In this document: positions 18,273-27,166 of the stretch, one piece after another | Layout of the letters: each line of letters starts with the position of its first letter | Numbering within the stretch: position 1 is the first letter of the stretch | The notes under the pieces: model-generated | Databases searched by the model: none | Told to the model about the DNA's origin: nothing | Seen by the model: the letters and a program-made list of their open reading frames with translations, nothing else | Assembly: GCF_003610255.1 (NCBI RefSeq) | Contig: NZ_RAPS01000001.1 | Span: 4,526,001 to 4,590,000 of the forward strand | Reading direction: 5' to 3' | Source: Streptomyces sp. TLI_171 | GTDB taxonomy: Bacteria; Actinomycetota; Actinomycetes; Streptomycetales; Streptomycetaceae | DNA length: 64,000 nucleotides | Made by a program: the position numbers and the translations under genes

Positions 18273-18351
18273 GGGGCACCTGTCGGCCCGGTCCGGGGCG
18301 GGGGCGCGTCCGTCCTGCCGGGGACCCCTTCCGGTAGGGGAGGATGGTGCC

Positions 18352-19197
18352 GTGACTGGTGTTCTCGTACTGGCAGGTACCCCCATCGGCGACGTCGAGG
18401 ACGCGCCGCCCCGGCTGCGCGCCGAACTCGCCGAGGCGGACGTGATCGCGGCCGAGGACACCCGGCGGCTGCGCCGGCTGACCCAGGCGCTGGGCGTGGT
18501 CCCGGCGGGCCGGGTGGTGTCGTACTTCGAGGGCAACGAGGTCGGCCGCACCCCCGAACTCGTCGCCGCGCTGCAGGACGGCTCCCGGGTGCTGCTGGTC
18601 ACCGACGCCGGCATGCCCTCGGTCTCCGACCCCGGCTACCGGCTGGTGGACGCCGCCGTCGCCGCCGGGATCAAGGTGACCGCGGTGCCCGGCCCGTCCG
18701 CGGTGCTGACCGCGCTGGCGCTGTCCGCGCTGCCCGTCGACCGGTTCACCTTCGAGGGCTTCCTGCCCCGCAAGGCCGGCGACCGCGCCCGGCAGCTCGC
18801 CCAGGTCGCCGCCGAGCCGCGCACCATGGTGTTCTTCGAGGCCCCGCACCGGATCGCCGAGACCCTCGCCGCGATGGCCGGGGCGTTCGGCGCCGACCGC
18901 CCCGCCGCGGTCTGCCGCGAACTCACCAAGACCTACGAGGAGGTCAGGCGCGGCCCGCTCGCCGAACTCGCCGCCTGGGCCGCCGAAGGCGTCCGCGGCG
19001 AGATCACCGTGGTGGTGGCCGGCGCCCCGCCCGCCGCCCCCGAGGAGGTCGGACCCGCCGAGCTGGCCCGCCTGGTCGCCGTCCGCGAGGAGGCGGGGGA
19101 GCGCCGCAAGGAGGCGATCGCCGCGGTCGCCGCCGAACGGGGCCTGCGCAAGTCGGTCGTGTTCGACGCCGTGGTGGCCGCCAAGCACGCGCCCTGA
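18352..19197 (+). CDS. rsmI: 16S rRNA (cytidine(1402)-2'-O)-methyltransferase RsmI
   Basis: A 281-residue member of the tetrapyrrole methylase superfamily, full length for RsmI. It 2'-O-methylates C1402 in the decoding centre of 16S rRNA using S-adenosylmethionine. Diagnostic segments are VLAGTPIGDVEDAPPRLRAEL at the N-terminus, AEDTRRLRRL, LVTDAGMPSVSDPGYRLV, VPGPSAVLTALALSALP, and FEGFLPRKAGDR. The start is GTG at 18352, with GGGGAGG upstream. It is divergent from the O-mannosyltransferase gene. Confidence 0.96.
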   Translation: MTGVLVLAGTPIGDVEDAPPRLRAELAEADVIAAEDTRRLRRLTQALGVVPAGRVVSYFEGNEVGRTPELVAALQDGSRVLLVTDAGMPSVSDPGYRLVDAAVAAGIKVTAVPGPSAVLTALALSALPVDRFTFEGFLPRKAGDRARQLAQVAAEPRTMVFFEAPHRIAETLAAMAGAFGADRPAAVCRELTKTYEEVRRGPLAELAAWAAEGVRGEITVVVAGAPPAAPEEVGPAELARLVAVREEAGERRKEAIAAVAAERGLRKSVVFDAVVAAKHAP

Positions 19198-19393
19198 CCG
19201 GCCCGATCGGGTGCGTGCCTGTGGCCGGAATCGCGCGTACGTTGGAATGAGCACCCCAGCGGAGGGCCAATTCGGGACCAAGACTTGGCAAGCCGGGCAT
19301 CGGACGGAGCCTCCCGGGCATTCCCTGGGATGGAAAGACCCGCACCGGGCCCGCAGGGTCCGGCGGCGGGCTCCGAACGAAGCGAGGTGGCGC

Positions 19394-19813
19394 ATGAGCG
19401 ACACGATCGACAGCCCCCGGAACGGCGGAGCACCCAGCGGTCTCGGCGTGACCAGTCGTCCGCGCACCGCCGTGGAGACGGTCCGCGAGGCGTACTCCTT
19501 CGCCTGCCTCAACTGCGGCTACGGCTGGGAGCAGGCGTACGACATCGAGCACCACGTCGGCCGGGACGGCCGCACCGTGGTCGAGTACAAGGCGAACGGC
19601 GTCCGGGTGCCCTCGCCGCTGCGCGAACTGGTCTGCCCGGGCTGCGGCGGCGAACGCGTCCGGATCATGCGCGCCGGCCGGGTGGCCGGCATGGCCGCCC
19701 AGATGGCGCCCGGCTACGCGCCGACCGCCGAACCGGAGGGCCCGCCGGAGCCCCCCGGGCTGCGCGCGGAACGCAAGCGGCACTGGCCGTTCCGCTCCCG
19801 CCGCACCGCCTGA
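19394..19813 (+). CDS. Small zinc-ribbon protein of unknown function
   Basis: A 139-residue soluble protein. Two CxxC pairs, C38-x-x-C41 (CLNCGYG) and C81-x-x-C84 (CPGCGGE), flank a 40-residue hydrophilic segment and almost certainly bind one zinc ion. The C-terminus is Pro/Arg-rich and ends HWPFRSRRTA. The start is ATG 19394 with GAGGTGG just upstream; the in-frame GTG at 19211 would add a 61-residue non-conserved, Pro/Gly-rich extension and is not preferred. It lies between rsmI and metG. No function is recognised. Confidence 0.83.
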   Translation: MSDTIDSPRNGGAPSGLGVTSRPRTAVETVREAYSFACLNCGYGWEQAYDIEHHVGRDGRTVVEYKANGVRVPSPLRELVCPGCGGERVRIMRAGRVAGMAAQMAPGYAPTAEPEGPPEPPGLRAERKRHWPFRSRRTA

Positions 19814-19833
19814 ACCCCACCGGCCGCGGGGCC

Positions 19834-19867
19834 GGTCCGGGACCGTCCGCACGGTCCTGGCCGGACC
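19834..19867. terminator. Hairpin between the zinc-ribbon gene and metG
   Basis: GGTCCGGGACCGT at 19834-19846 pairs with ACGGTCCTGG-CCGGACC at 19851-19867 across a CCGC loop, with one small internal mismatch. No T-tract. It is likely to separate the zinc-ribbon gene from metG. Confidence 0.5.
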
Positions 19868-19878
19868 CCGCGCCCGAC

Positions 19879-19884
19879 TAGGAT
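19879..19884 (+). promoter_or_regulatory. -10 box for leaderless metG transcript
   Basis: TAGGAT ends 8 nt before the metG ATG and no ribosome binding site intervenes, which predicts a leaderless mRNA. Confidence 0.5.
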
Positions 19885-19892
19885 CCGGGGGT

Positions 19893-21500
19893 ATGGCGGC
19901 CTTGGAAGACCACAGCAGCACCGGCGCGTACTACGTCACCACCCCGATCTACTACGTGAACGACCGGCCGCACCTCGGCCACGCGTACACCACCGTCGCG
20001 GGGGACGTGCTGACCAGGTGGCACCGCCAGCGCGGCGAGGACGTCCACTTCCTCACCGGCACCGACGAGCACGGCCAGAAGATCCTGCGCACCGCCGAGG
20101 CCAACGGCGTCACCCCGCAGGAGTGGTGCGACCGCCTGGTGGAAGAGGCCTGGAAGCCGCTCTGGCAGCACCTGCAGATCGCCAACGACGACTTCATCCG
20201 CACCACCGAGGCCCGCCACACCGACCGGGTGCGGGAGTTCGTCCAGGGCCTGTACGACAAGGGCGAGATCTACCGGGGCAGCTACACCGGCCCCTACTGC
20301 GTCGGCTGCGAGGAGTACAAGCTCCCCGGCGAGCTGCTGCCCGGCGCCACCGCGGACGAGAAGCTCTGCCCCGTCCACAAGCGCCCCGTCGAATGGCTGG
20401 AGGAGGAGAACTACTTCTTCCGGCTCTCCGCCTACGGGCCGAAGCTGCTGGAGTTCTACGCCGCCCACCCGGACTTCATCCAGCCCGCCGCCGCCCGCAA
20501 CGAGGTGCTGCGCTTCGTCGAGCAGGACCTCAAGGACCTGTCGATCTCCCGCTCCACCTTCGACTGGGGCATCCCCCTGCCGTGGGACGACAAGCACGTC
20601 CTGTACGTGTGGGTGGACGCCCTGCAGAACTACCTGACCGCCGCCGGGTACGGCGCCGACCCGGAGCGCTTCGCCCGCCTCTGGCCCGCCTCCGTGCACC
20701 TGGTCGGCAAGGACATCCTGCGCTTCCACGCCGTCATCTGGCCCGCCATGCTGATGGCCGCCGGACTGCCGCTGCCCAAGCGGGTGGTCGCCAACGGCTG
20801 GCTGATGGTCGGCGGCGAGAAGATGTCCAAGTCCAACCTCACCGGCATCGCGCCCACCGACCTGACCTCGCACTTCGGCGTCGACGCGTACCGCTACTAC
20901 TTCCTGCGGGCCATCCCGTTCGGCACCGACGGGTCCTTCTCCTGGGAGGACTTCACCGCCCGCTACACCTCCGAACTCGCCAACGACTTCGGCAACCTGG
21001 CCTCCCGGGTCGCCGCCATGATCGGCAAGTACCACGACGGGCTGCTGCCCGCCGCCACCGCCACCGCCTCCGGCCCCGCCGAACAGGCCGTCGTCGACGG
21101 GCTCGGCCGGGCCGTCGCCGATGCCGACCGGAAGATCGGCGAGGAACTCGACTTCGCGGGCGGCCTCGCCGCGATCTTCGAGTTCGTCAAACTGGTCAAC
21201 GGCTACCTCACCGAGCAGGAACCCTGGAAGGTCGCCAAGTCCCCCGACGGACAGGACCGCCTCGCCACCGTCCTGTACACCGCCGCCGAATCGCTGCGGG
21301 CCCTCGCGGTCCTGCTCAACCCGGTGATGCCGGCCGCCGCCGGCAAGCTCTGGGACTCGCTCGGCGCGCCGGCCCTGCTCGGCCCGCTCGCCGAGCAGCG
21401 CCTCGCCACCGCCGCCGACTGGGGACGCCTCCCCGCCGGCGCCACCGTCACCAAGGGCGACGTCCTGTTCCCCCGACTCGAAGAGAAGGCAGCCTCCTGA
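19893..21500 (+). CDS. metG: Methionyl-tRNA synthetase
   Basis: A 535-residue class I aminoacyl-tRNA synthetase charging tRNA-Met in the cytosol. The N-terminal segment YYVTTPIYYVNDRPHLGHAY contains the HIGH-type signature (HLGH). A zinc knuckle (CVGCEEYKLPG ... CPVH, about residues 136-162) and the KMSKS loop (KMSKSN, about 310-315) are present, followed by the helical anticodon-binding domain. There is no C-terminal EMAP/tRNA-binding domain, as in other actinobacterial forms. The start ATG at 19893 lies 8 nt after TAGGAT. Its stop overlaps the ATG of tatD (TGATG), so the two genes are coupled. It heads the run metG-tatD-ksgA-ispE. Confidence 0.97.
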   Translation: MAALEDHSSTGAYYVTTPIYYVNDRPHLGHAYTTVAGDVLTRWHRQRGEDVHFLTGTDEHGQKILRTAEANGVTPQEWCDRLVEEAWKPLWQHLQIANDDFIRTTEARHTDRVREFVQGLYDKGEIYRGSYTGPYCVGCEEYKLPGELLPGATADEKLCPVHKRPVEWLEEENYFFRLSAYGPKLLEFYAAHPDFIQPAAARNEVLRFVEQDLKDLSISRSTFDWGIPLPWDDKHVLYVWVDALQNYLTAAGYGADPERFARLWPASVHLVGKDILRFHAVIWPAMLMAAGLPLPKRVVANGWLMVGGEKMSKSNLTGIAPTDLTSHFGVDAYRYYFLRAIPFGTDGSFSWEDFTARYTSELANDFGNLASRVAAMIGKYHDGLLPAATATASGPAEQAVVDGLGRAVADADRKIGEELDFAGGLAAIFEFVKLVNGYLTEQEPWKVAKSPDGQDRLATVLYTAAESLRALAVLLNPVMPAAAGKLWDSLGAPALLGPLAEQRLATAADWGRLPAGATVTKGDVLFPRLEEKAAS

Positions 21501-22381
21501 TGGCCGGCAAGAAGAACGACGACCGGTCCACCCCGCCGCCGCTCCCCGAGCCGCTGGCCGTCCCCGTCGCCGACTCGCACACCCACCTCGACATGCAGTC
21601 CGGCACCCCCGCCGAGGGACTGGCCCGGGCCGCCGCCGTCGGCGTCACCACCGTCGTCCAGGTCGGCTGCGACCTCCCCGGCTCGCGCTGGGCCGCCGAC
21701 CTCGCCGCCGAGTTCGAGCAGGTGCACGCCGCCGTCGCCCTGCACCCCAACGAGGCCCCGCGGATCTTCCTCGGCGACCCCGACGGCTGGTCCGGTCAGC
21801 ACCGCCGCCCCGGCGGGCAGAGCGCGCTCGACGAGGCACTCGCCGAGATCGACCGCCTCGCCGCCCTTCCGCAGGTCCTCGCCGTCGGCGAGACCGGACT
21901 CGACTACTTCCGCACCGGCCCCGAGGGCGTCGACCTGCAGAAGGAGTCCTTCCGCCGGCACATCGAGATCGCCAAGCGGCACGGCAAGGCCCTGGTCATC
22001 CACGACCGCGACGCCCACGAGGACGTCATCGCGCTGCTGCTCGAAGAAGGCGCCCCCGAACGCACCGTCTTCCACTGCTACTCCGGCGACGCCGCGATGG
22101 CCAAGACCTGCGCCGAACACGGCTGGTACCTCTCCTTCGCCGGCCCCGTCACCTACAAGGCCAACCACGCCCTGCGCGAAGCGCTCACCGCCACCCCCCT
22201 CGACCGCGTCCTGATCGAGACCGACGCCCCCTTCCTCACCCCCCACCCCTACCGCGGCCGCCCCAACGCCCCGTACCTGATCCCGGTCACCCTCCGCGCC
22301 ATGGCCGCCCACCTCGACCTCCACGAGGACGAGCTCGCCACCGCGATCGCCGCCAACACGGCACGCGCCTTCGGCTGGTGA
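21500..22381 (+). CDS. tatD: TatD family metal-dependent hydrolase (deoxyribonuclease)
   Basis: A 293-residue TatD-type TIM-barrel hydrolase. Metal ligands are visible as DSHTHLD (residues 29-35), the catalytic-loop GETGLDYFR, VIHDRDA, FHCYSG, and the C-terminal IETDAPFLTPHPYRG. Family members are 3'-5' exonucleases acting on DNA or RNA; the physiological substrate here is unproven. The ATG at 21500 overlaps the metG stop by one base. In M. tuberculosis the next gene is rpfB, but here ksgA follows at once, 20 bp later. Confidence 0.95.
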   Translation: MAGKKNDDRSTPPPLPEPLAVPVADSHTHLDMQSGTPAEGLARAAAVGVTTVVQVGCDLPGSRWAADLAAEFEQVHAAVALHPNEAPRIFLGDPDGWSGQHRRPGGQSALDEALAEIDRLAALPQVLAVGETGLDYFRTGPEGVDLQKESFRRHIEIAKRHGKALVIHDRDAHEDVIALLLEEGAPERTVFHCYSGDAAMAKTCAEHGWYLSFAGPVTYKANHALREALTATPLDRVLIETDAPFLTPHPYRGRPNAPYLIPVTLRAMAAHLDLHEDELATAIAANTARAFGW

Positions 22382-22389
22382 TCGGCCCG

Positions 22390-22395
22390 TATCCT
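22390..22395 (+). promoter_or_regulatory. -10 box for leaderless ksgA transcript
   Basis: TATCCT lies 6 nt before the GTG at 22402 with no ribosome binding site between them. It allows ksgA-ispE to be expressed separately from metG-tatD. Confidence 0.5.
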
Positions 22396-22401
22396 TGCCG
22401 G

Positions 22402-23283
22402 GTGAGCACCACCGAACCCACCTCCGACGGCCACCTGCTGGGGGCTGCCGACATCCGCGCGCTGGCCGAGGCGTTCGGCGTGAAGCCGACCAAGCAGCGC
22501 GGGCAGAACTTCGTCATCGACGGGAACACCGTCCGGCGGATCGTCCGGGCGGCGGGGGTGACGGAACAGGACGCGGTGGTCGAGGTCGGGCCCGGGCTCG
22601 GGTCGCTGACGCTGGCCCTGCTGGAGGTGGCGCGGCACGTCACGGCGGTGGAGATCGACCCGCTGCTGGCCCGCCACCTGCCGGACACCGTCAAGGGCCG
22701 GATGCCCGGCCGGGCCGACCGCTTCGACCTGGTGCTCAGCGACGCCATGGACGTCACCGAACTGCCCGGCCCGGCGCCGACCGCACTGGTGGCCAACCTG
22801 CCCTACAACGTCGCCGTCCCGGTGCTGCTGCACATGCTGGAGACCTTCCCGAGCATCGAGCGCACCCTGGTGATGGTGCAGAGCGAGGTCGCCGACCGGC
22901 TCGCCGCCAAGCCCGGCAACAAGGTGTACGGCGTGCCCTCCGTGAAGGCCAACTGGTACGCGGACGTGAAGCGGGCCGGCGCGATCGGACGCAACGTCTT
23001 CTGGCCCGCGCCGAACGTCGACTCCGGCCTGGTCTCGCTGATCCGCCGGGACCCGCCGGCCACCACCGCCACCCGCCGCGAGGTGTTCGCCGTCGTCGAC
23101 GCCGCGTTCGCCCAGCGCCGCAAGACCCTGCGCGCCGCGCTGGCGGGCTGGGCCGGCTCGCCCGCCGCCGCCGAGCAGGCGCTGCGGGGCGCCGGCATCG
23201 ACCACACGCTGCGCGGCGAGATGCTGACGGTGGAACAGTTCGCGGCGATCGCCGAGCACAAGCCCGAGCCCGAGGAGCAGTGA
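22402..23283 (+). CDS. ksgA: 16S rRNA (adenine(1518)-N6/adenine(1519)-N6)-dimethyltransferase
   Basis: A 293-residue RsmA/KsgA that dimethylates A1518 and A1519 of 16S rRNA during 30S assembly. Motifs include KQRGQNFVID, the SAM-binding VVEVGPGLGSLTLALLE, an acidic loop (VEIDPLLARHLP), the catalytic NLPYN and the C-terminal FAQRRKTLRAALAG. The GTG at 22402 is preferred because TATCCT sits 6 nt upstream and the protein then begins MSTTEPTSDGHLL. An earlier GTG at 22378 overlaps the tatD stop and would add 8 residues. The stop overlaps the ispE ATG by one base. Confidence 0.95.
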   Translation: MSTTEPTSDGHLLGAADIRALAEAFGVKPTKQRGQNFVIDGNTVRRIVRAAGVTEQDAVVEVGPGLGSLTLALLEVARHVTAVEIDPLLARHLPDTVKGRMPGRADRFDLVLSDAMDVTELPGPAPTALVANLPYNVAVPVLLHMLETFPSIERTLVMVQSEVADRLAAKPGNKVYGVPSVKANWYADVKRAGAIGRNVFWPAPNVDSGLVSLIRRDPPATTATRREVFAVVDAAFAQRRKTLRAALAGWAGSPAAAEQALRGAGIDHTLRGEMLTVEQFAAIAEHKPEPEEQ

Positions 23284-24209
23284 TGGTCACCGTCCGGGTG
23301 CCCGCCAAGGTCAACGTCCAGCTCGGCGTCGGCGGGGTCCGCCCCGACGGCTACCACGACCTGGCGAACGTCTTCTTCGCGGTCGCCCTCGGCGACCAGG
23401 TCACCGCGACCCCCGGCGAGGGCGTCACGCTCTCCTGCACCGGGTCCGACGCGGCCGCCGTCCCGCTCGACGACAGCAACCTCGCCGCCCGCGCGGCCCG
23501 CCTGCTCGCCGCCCACCACGGCCTCGCCGACCCCGGCGTCCACCTGCACATCGACAAGGCCATCCCGGTCGCCGGCGGCATGGCCGGCGGCAGCGCCGAC
23601 GGCGCCGCCGCGCTGCTCGCCTGCGACGTCCTGTGGGCCCTGGACACTCCGTTCGACACCCTGCTCGAACTCGCCGCCGAACTCGGCTCCGACGTCCCGT
23701 TCGCGCTGCTCGGCGGCGTCGCGCTGGGCCGCGGCCGGGGCGAGATCCTGGAGGCGCTGCCCGTCTCCGGCACCTTCCACTGGGTGTTCGCGGTCGCCGA
23801 CGGCGGACTCTCCACCCCCGCGGTGTTCCGCGAGTGCGACCGGATCCGCGCGGACTCCGGCAGCGGCGCCACCGTGCAGGAGGTCCCCACTCCCGACGCC
23901 GACCCGGCGCTGCTCGCCGCCCTCGCAGAGGGCGACCCCGTCGCGCTCGCCGCCGCGCTCAGCAACGACCTGCAGGCCGCCGCCGTCTCGCTGCGCCCCT
24001 CGCTCGCCGACACGCTGCACGCCGGCACCGAGGCGGGCGCGCTCGCCGCGCTGGTCTCCGGCTCCGGCCCGACCTGCGCGTTCCTCGCCAAGGACGCCGA
24101 AGCCGCCGCCCACATCGCCACCGCACTGCGCGCCTCCGGCACCTGCCGCACCGCGCACGCCACCCACGGCCCGGTGCCCGGCGCTCAGGTGGTCCAGACC
24201 TCCGCTTGA
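23283..24209 (+). CDS. ispE: 4-diphosphocytidyl-2-C-methyl-D-erythritol kinase
   Basis: A 308-residue GHMP kinase of the MEP isoprenoid pathway that phosphorylates the 2-hydroxyl of CDP-methylerythritol. Visible motifs are VRVPAKVNVQLGVGGVRPDGYHDL at the N-terminus, the ATP-binding PVAGGMAGGSADGAAAL (about residues 96-112), and LGSDVPFALLGG plus the C-terminal SGSGPTCAFL. The ATG at 23283 shares a base with the ksgA stop, so translation is coupled. It supplies precursors for undecaprenyl phosphate and ultimately for terpenoids such as geosmin. Confidence 0.95.
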   Translation: MVTVRVPAKVNVQLGVGGVRPDGYHDLANVFFAVALGDQVTATPGEGVTLSCTGSDAAAVPLDDSNLAARAARLLAAHHGLADPGVHLHIDKAIPVAGGMAGGSADGAAALLACDVLWALDTPFDTLLELAAELGSDVPFALLGGVALGRGRGEILEALPVSGTFHWVFAVADGGLSTPAVFRECDRIRADSGSGATVQEVPTPDADPALLAALAEGDPVALAAALSNDLQAAAVSLRPSLADTLHAGTEAGALAALVSGSGPTCAFLAKDAEAAAHIATALRASGTCRTAHATHGPVPGAQVVQTSA

Positions 24210-24287
24210 CCTGGAGCGCGCTCCGGGTTCCAGACTCTCTCCCGTGGCCCGCACCGGGCGGGCCACGGAAACGAGGGGAACCCGGCC

Positions 24288-25274
24288 ATGCGCAAGCGCA
24301 CCATCGGAACCGACCCGCGCACCCGACGCGAGGTCAGCGTGCTCAGCCTCGGCGCGATGCTGTTCGGCACGCTCACCGACGAAGCCACCTCCTTCGCCGT
24401 CCTCGACCGCTACGTCGAGGCGGGCGGCACCTTCATCGACACCGCCAACAACTACGCCTACTGGCAGGACGACAGCCAGGGCGGCATCAGCGAAGAGGTC
24501 ATCGGCCGCTGGCGGGCCAGCCGCGGCATCACCGACGAGGTGGTGATCGCCACCAAGCTCGGCGCCCGCCCCAAGGCCCCCGGCACCGGCTTCATCGAGA
24601 ACGGCGAGGGCCTGTCCGCCAAGGTCATCCGCAGCTCCTCGGAAGCCAGCCGCAAGCGCCTCGGCGTGGACAAGCTCGACCTGCTGTACGCGCACATCGA
24701 GGACACCGAGGTGCCGCTCGCCGAGACCGTCCACGCCTTCGGCGAACTGGTCAACGAGGGCACGGTCGGCCTGCTCGGCGTCTCCAACCACTGGTCCTGG
24801 CGGGTCGAGCGGGCCCGCAACATCGCGGCCGCGGCGGGCCTGCCCGGCTACGAGGTCCTCCAGTACGGCCACACCTACCTGCGCCGCCGCGGCGACTGGC
24901 CCGGCCTGCTCAACCAGGACGGCGACCAGGCCGCCGTCCAGGGCGACCTGATCACCTACCTGAAGGAGAGCCCCGAGCTCACCCTGGTCGCGTACTCCCC
25001 GCTGCTCGGCGGCGGCTACGTCCGCGCGGACAAGCCCCTCGGCCCGTCCTTCGACCACGCCGGCACCCCGGCCCGCCTCGCCGCACTCGACACCGTCGCG
25101 AAGCAGACCGGCGCCACCCGCAACCAGGTCGTCCTCGCCTGGCTGCTCGGCGGCGACCTCCCGACCGTCCCGCTGGTCGGCGCCTCCTCGGTGGCCCAGC
25201 TGAACGAGAGCCTGGCCGCCCTGGACCTGGAACTGACGGCCGATCAGCGGTTCCTGCTGGACACCGCCAGGTAA
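24288..25274 (+). CDS. Aldo/keto reductase
   Basis: A 328-residue AKR-superfamily NAD(P)H-dependent oxidoreductase with a TIM-barrel fold. The catalytic tetrad regions are recognisable: D and Y in FIDTANNYAYW (residues 45-55), K in VVIATKLGA and H in LLYAHIED. The cofactor-binding C-terminal loop (PLVGASSVAQLNESLAAL) is present. The substrate is unknown. The start ATG at 24288 follows GAGGGGAA. The gene sits between ispE and the ABC-F gene and appears monocistronic. Confidence 0.92.
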   Translation: MRKRTIGTDPRTRREVSVLSLGAMLFGTLTDEATSFAVLDRYVEAGGTFIDTANNYAYWQDDSQGGISEEVIGRWRASRGITDEVVIATKLGARPKAPGTGFIENGEGLSAKVIRSSSEASRKRLGVDKLDLLYAHIEDTEVPLAETVHAFGELVNEGTVGLLGVSNHWSWRVERARNIAAAAGLPGYEVLQYGHTYLRRRGDWPGLLNQDGDQAAVQGDLITYLKESPELTLVAYSPLLGGGYVRADKPLGPSFDHAGTPARLAALDTVAKQTGATRNQVVLAWLLGGDLPTVPLVGASSVAQLNESLAALDLELTADQRFLLDTAR

Positions 25275-25347
25275 GGCGGAACCCGGGCGGTCCGCTCACC
25301 GCACTAGGCTGGGTGCGTTACAGCCCCTTCCTCAGGAGTGCAGCTTC

Positions 25348-27159
25348 GTGGCCGTCAACCTCGCCACCATCGAGTCCGTCACCAAGGTGTACGGCACCAG
25401 GGCCCTGCTGGACGGGGTGAGCCTCGGCGTCAGCGAGGGCGACCGGATCGGTGTGGTGGGCCGCAACGGTGACGGCAAGACGACGCTGATCCGGATGCTG
25501 GCGAAGCTGGAGGAGCCGGACACCGGGCGGATCACCCACTCCGGCGGGCTGCAGATGGCCGTCCTGACCCAGCACGACTCGCTGGACCCGGCGGCGACCA
25601 TCCGGCACGAGGTGATCGCCGGCCGCGCCGACCACGAGTGGCTGGGCGACGCCCGGATCCGCGACATCATCCAGGGCCTGTTCGGCGGCCTCGACCTGCC
25701 GGGCTTCGCGAACGGCCTGGACACCGTGATCGGCCCGCTGTCCGGCGGCGAGCGCCGCCGGATCGCGCTGGCCAAGCTGCTGCTCGGCGAGTGGGACCTC
25801 GTGGTGCTGGACGAGCCCACCAACCACCTGGACGTGGAGGGCATCGCCTGGCTGGCGAAGCACCTCCAGGCCCGCCGCTCCGCACTGGTCTGCGTCACCC
25901 ACGACCGGTGGTTCCTGGACCAGGTCTGCACCCGGATGTGGGACGTGCAGCGCGGCGAGGTGCGGGAGTACGAGGGCGGCTACTCGGACTACGTGTTCGC
26001 CCGCGCCGAGCGCTCCCGGATCGAGGCGACGGAGGAGCAGAAGCGCCAGAACCTGGCCCGCAAGGAGCTGGCCTGGCTGCGCCGCGGCGCCCCGGCCCGC
26101 ACCTCCAAGCCGCGCTACCGGATCGAGGCGGCGAACGCGCTGATCGCGGACGTGCCGGAGCCGCGCGACAAGTCCGAGCTGATGAAGTTCGCCAACGCCC
26201 GCCTGGGCCGCACCGTCTTCGACCTGGAGGACGTCACCGTCAAGGCCGGCGAGAAGCTGCTGCTGGAGCGCCTGACCTGGCAGCTCGGCCCGGGCGACCG
26301 GATCGGCCTGCTGGGCGTGAACGGCGCGGGCAAGACCTCGCTGCTGCGGGCCATGCAGGCGGCGTACGCGACCGACGGCGACGTGCAGCCGGCCGGTGGC
26401 GTGATCAAGGTCGGCAAGACCGTCCGGCTGGCGTACCTGTCGCAGGAGGTGGCGGAGCTGGATCCGACCACCCGGGTGCTGCAGGCCGTCGAGCAGGTCC
26501 GCGGCCGGGTCGACCTCGGCAAGGGCCGGGAGATGAGCGCCGGCCAGCTGTGCGAGCAGTTCGGGTTCGGCAAGGACAAGCAGTGGACCCCGGTCGGCGA
26601 CCTGTCCGGCGGCGAGCGCCGCCGCCTGCAGCTGCTCCGGCTGCTGATGGACGAGCCCAACGTGCTGTTCCTCGACGAGCCCACCAACGACCTCGACATC
26701 GAGACCCTGAACCAGCTGGAGGACGTGCTCGACGGCTGGCCGGGCTCGATGGTCGTGATCAGCCACGACCGGTTCTTCATCGAGCGGACCACCGACACCT
26801 GCTACGCGCTGCTCGGCGACCGCCGGATGCGGATGCTGCCGAACGGCGTCGACGAGTACCTGGAGCGCCGCACCGCGATGGCGGAGGCCGCCGCCCAGGC
26901 CGCCGCCGCCCAGGTCCCGGCCGCCGCGGAGACGACCGGCCTGTCGGCGGGCGACCTGCGGGCCGCGAAGAAGGAGATGCAGAAGCTGGAGCGGCAGATC
27001 GCCAAGCTGGACCAGCAGGAGTCCAAGCTGCACGCCCAACTGGCCGAGCACGCCGCGAACTTCTCCAAGGTCGCCGAGCTGGACGCGCAGCTGCGCAAGG
27101 TCCGCGAGGACAAGGAGGAGCTGGAGCTCTCCTGGCTGGAGCTGGCCGAGCAGGTCTGA
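25348..27159 (+). CDS. ABC-F family ATP-binding protein
   Basis: A 603-residue protein with two ABC ATPase domains and no membrane segments, the ABC-F architecture of cytosolic ribosome-associated ATPases. Domain 1 has Walker A GRNGDGKTT, signature LSGGERRRI and Walker B LVVLDEPTNHLD. Domain 2 has GVNGAGKTS, LSGGERRRL and VLFLDEPTNDLD. The linker contains the charged P-site tRNA-interaction-type helices, and the C-terminus is a coiled coil (about residues 535-600) rich in KKEMQKLERQIAKLDQQESKL. The start is GTG at 25348 behind AGGAG, with a TAGGCT -10 box about 40 bp upstream. It is probably translation-related and of the Uup-like class; antibiotic resistance is not implied. It is convergent with the FUSC gene (7-bp gap). 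Confidence 0.93.
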   Translation: MAVNLATIESVTKVYGTRALLDGVSLGVSEGDRIGVVGRNGDGKTTLIRMLAKLEEPDTGRITHSGGLQMAVLTQHDSLDPAATIRHEVIAGRADHEWLGDARIRDIIQGLFGGLDLPGFANGLDTVIGPLSGGERRRIALAKLLLGEWDLVVLDEPTNHLDVEGIAWLAKHLQARRSALVCVTHDRWFLDQVCTRMWDVQRGEVREYEGGYSDYVFARAERSRIEATEEQKRQNLARKELAWLRRGAPARTSKPRYRIEAANALIADVPEPRDKSELMKFANARLGRTVFDLEDVTVKAGEKLLLERLTWQLGPGDRIGLLGVNGAGKTSLLRAMQAAYATDGDVQPAGGVIKVGKTVRLAYLSQEVAELDPTTRVLQAVEQVRGRVDLGKGREMSAGQLCEQFGFGKDKQWTPVGDLSGGERRRLQLLRLLMDEPNVLFLDEPTNDLDIETLNQLEDVLDGWPGSMVVISHDRFFIERTTDTCYALLGDRRMRMLPNGVDEYLERRTAMAEAAAQAAAAQVPAAAETTGLSAGDLRAAKKEMQKLERQIAKLDQQESKLHAQLAEHAANFSKVAELDAQLRKVREDKEELELSWLELAEQV

Positions 27160-27166
27160 CGGCCGC

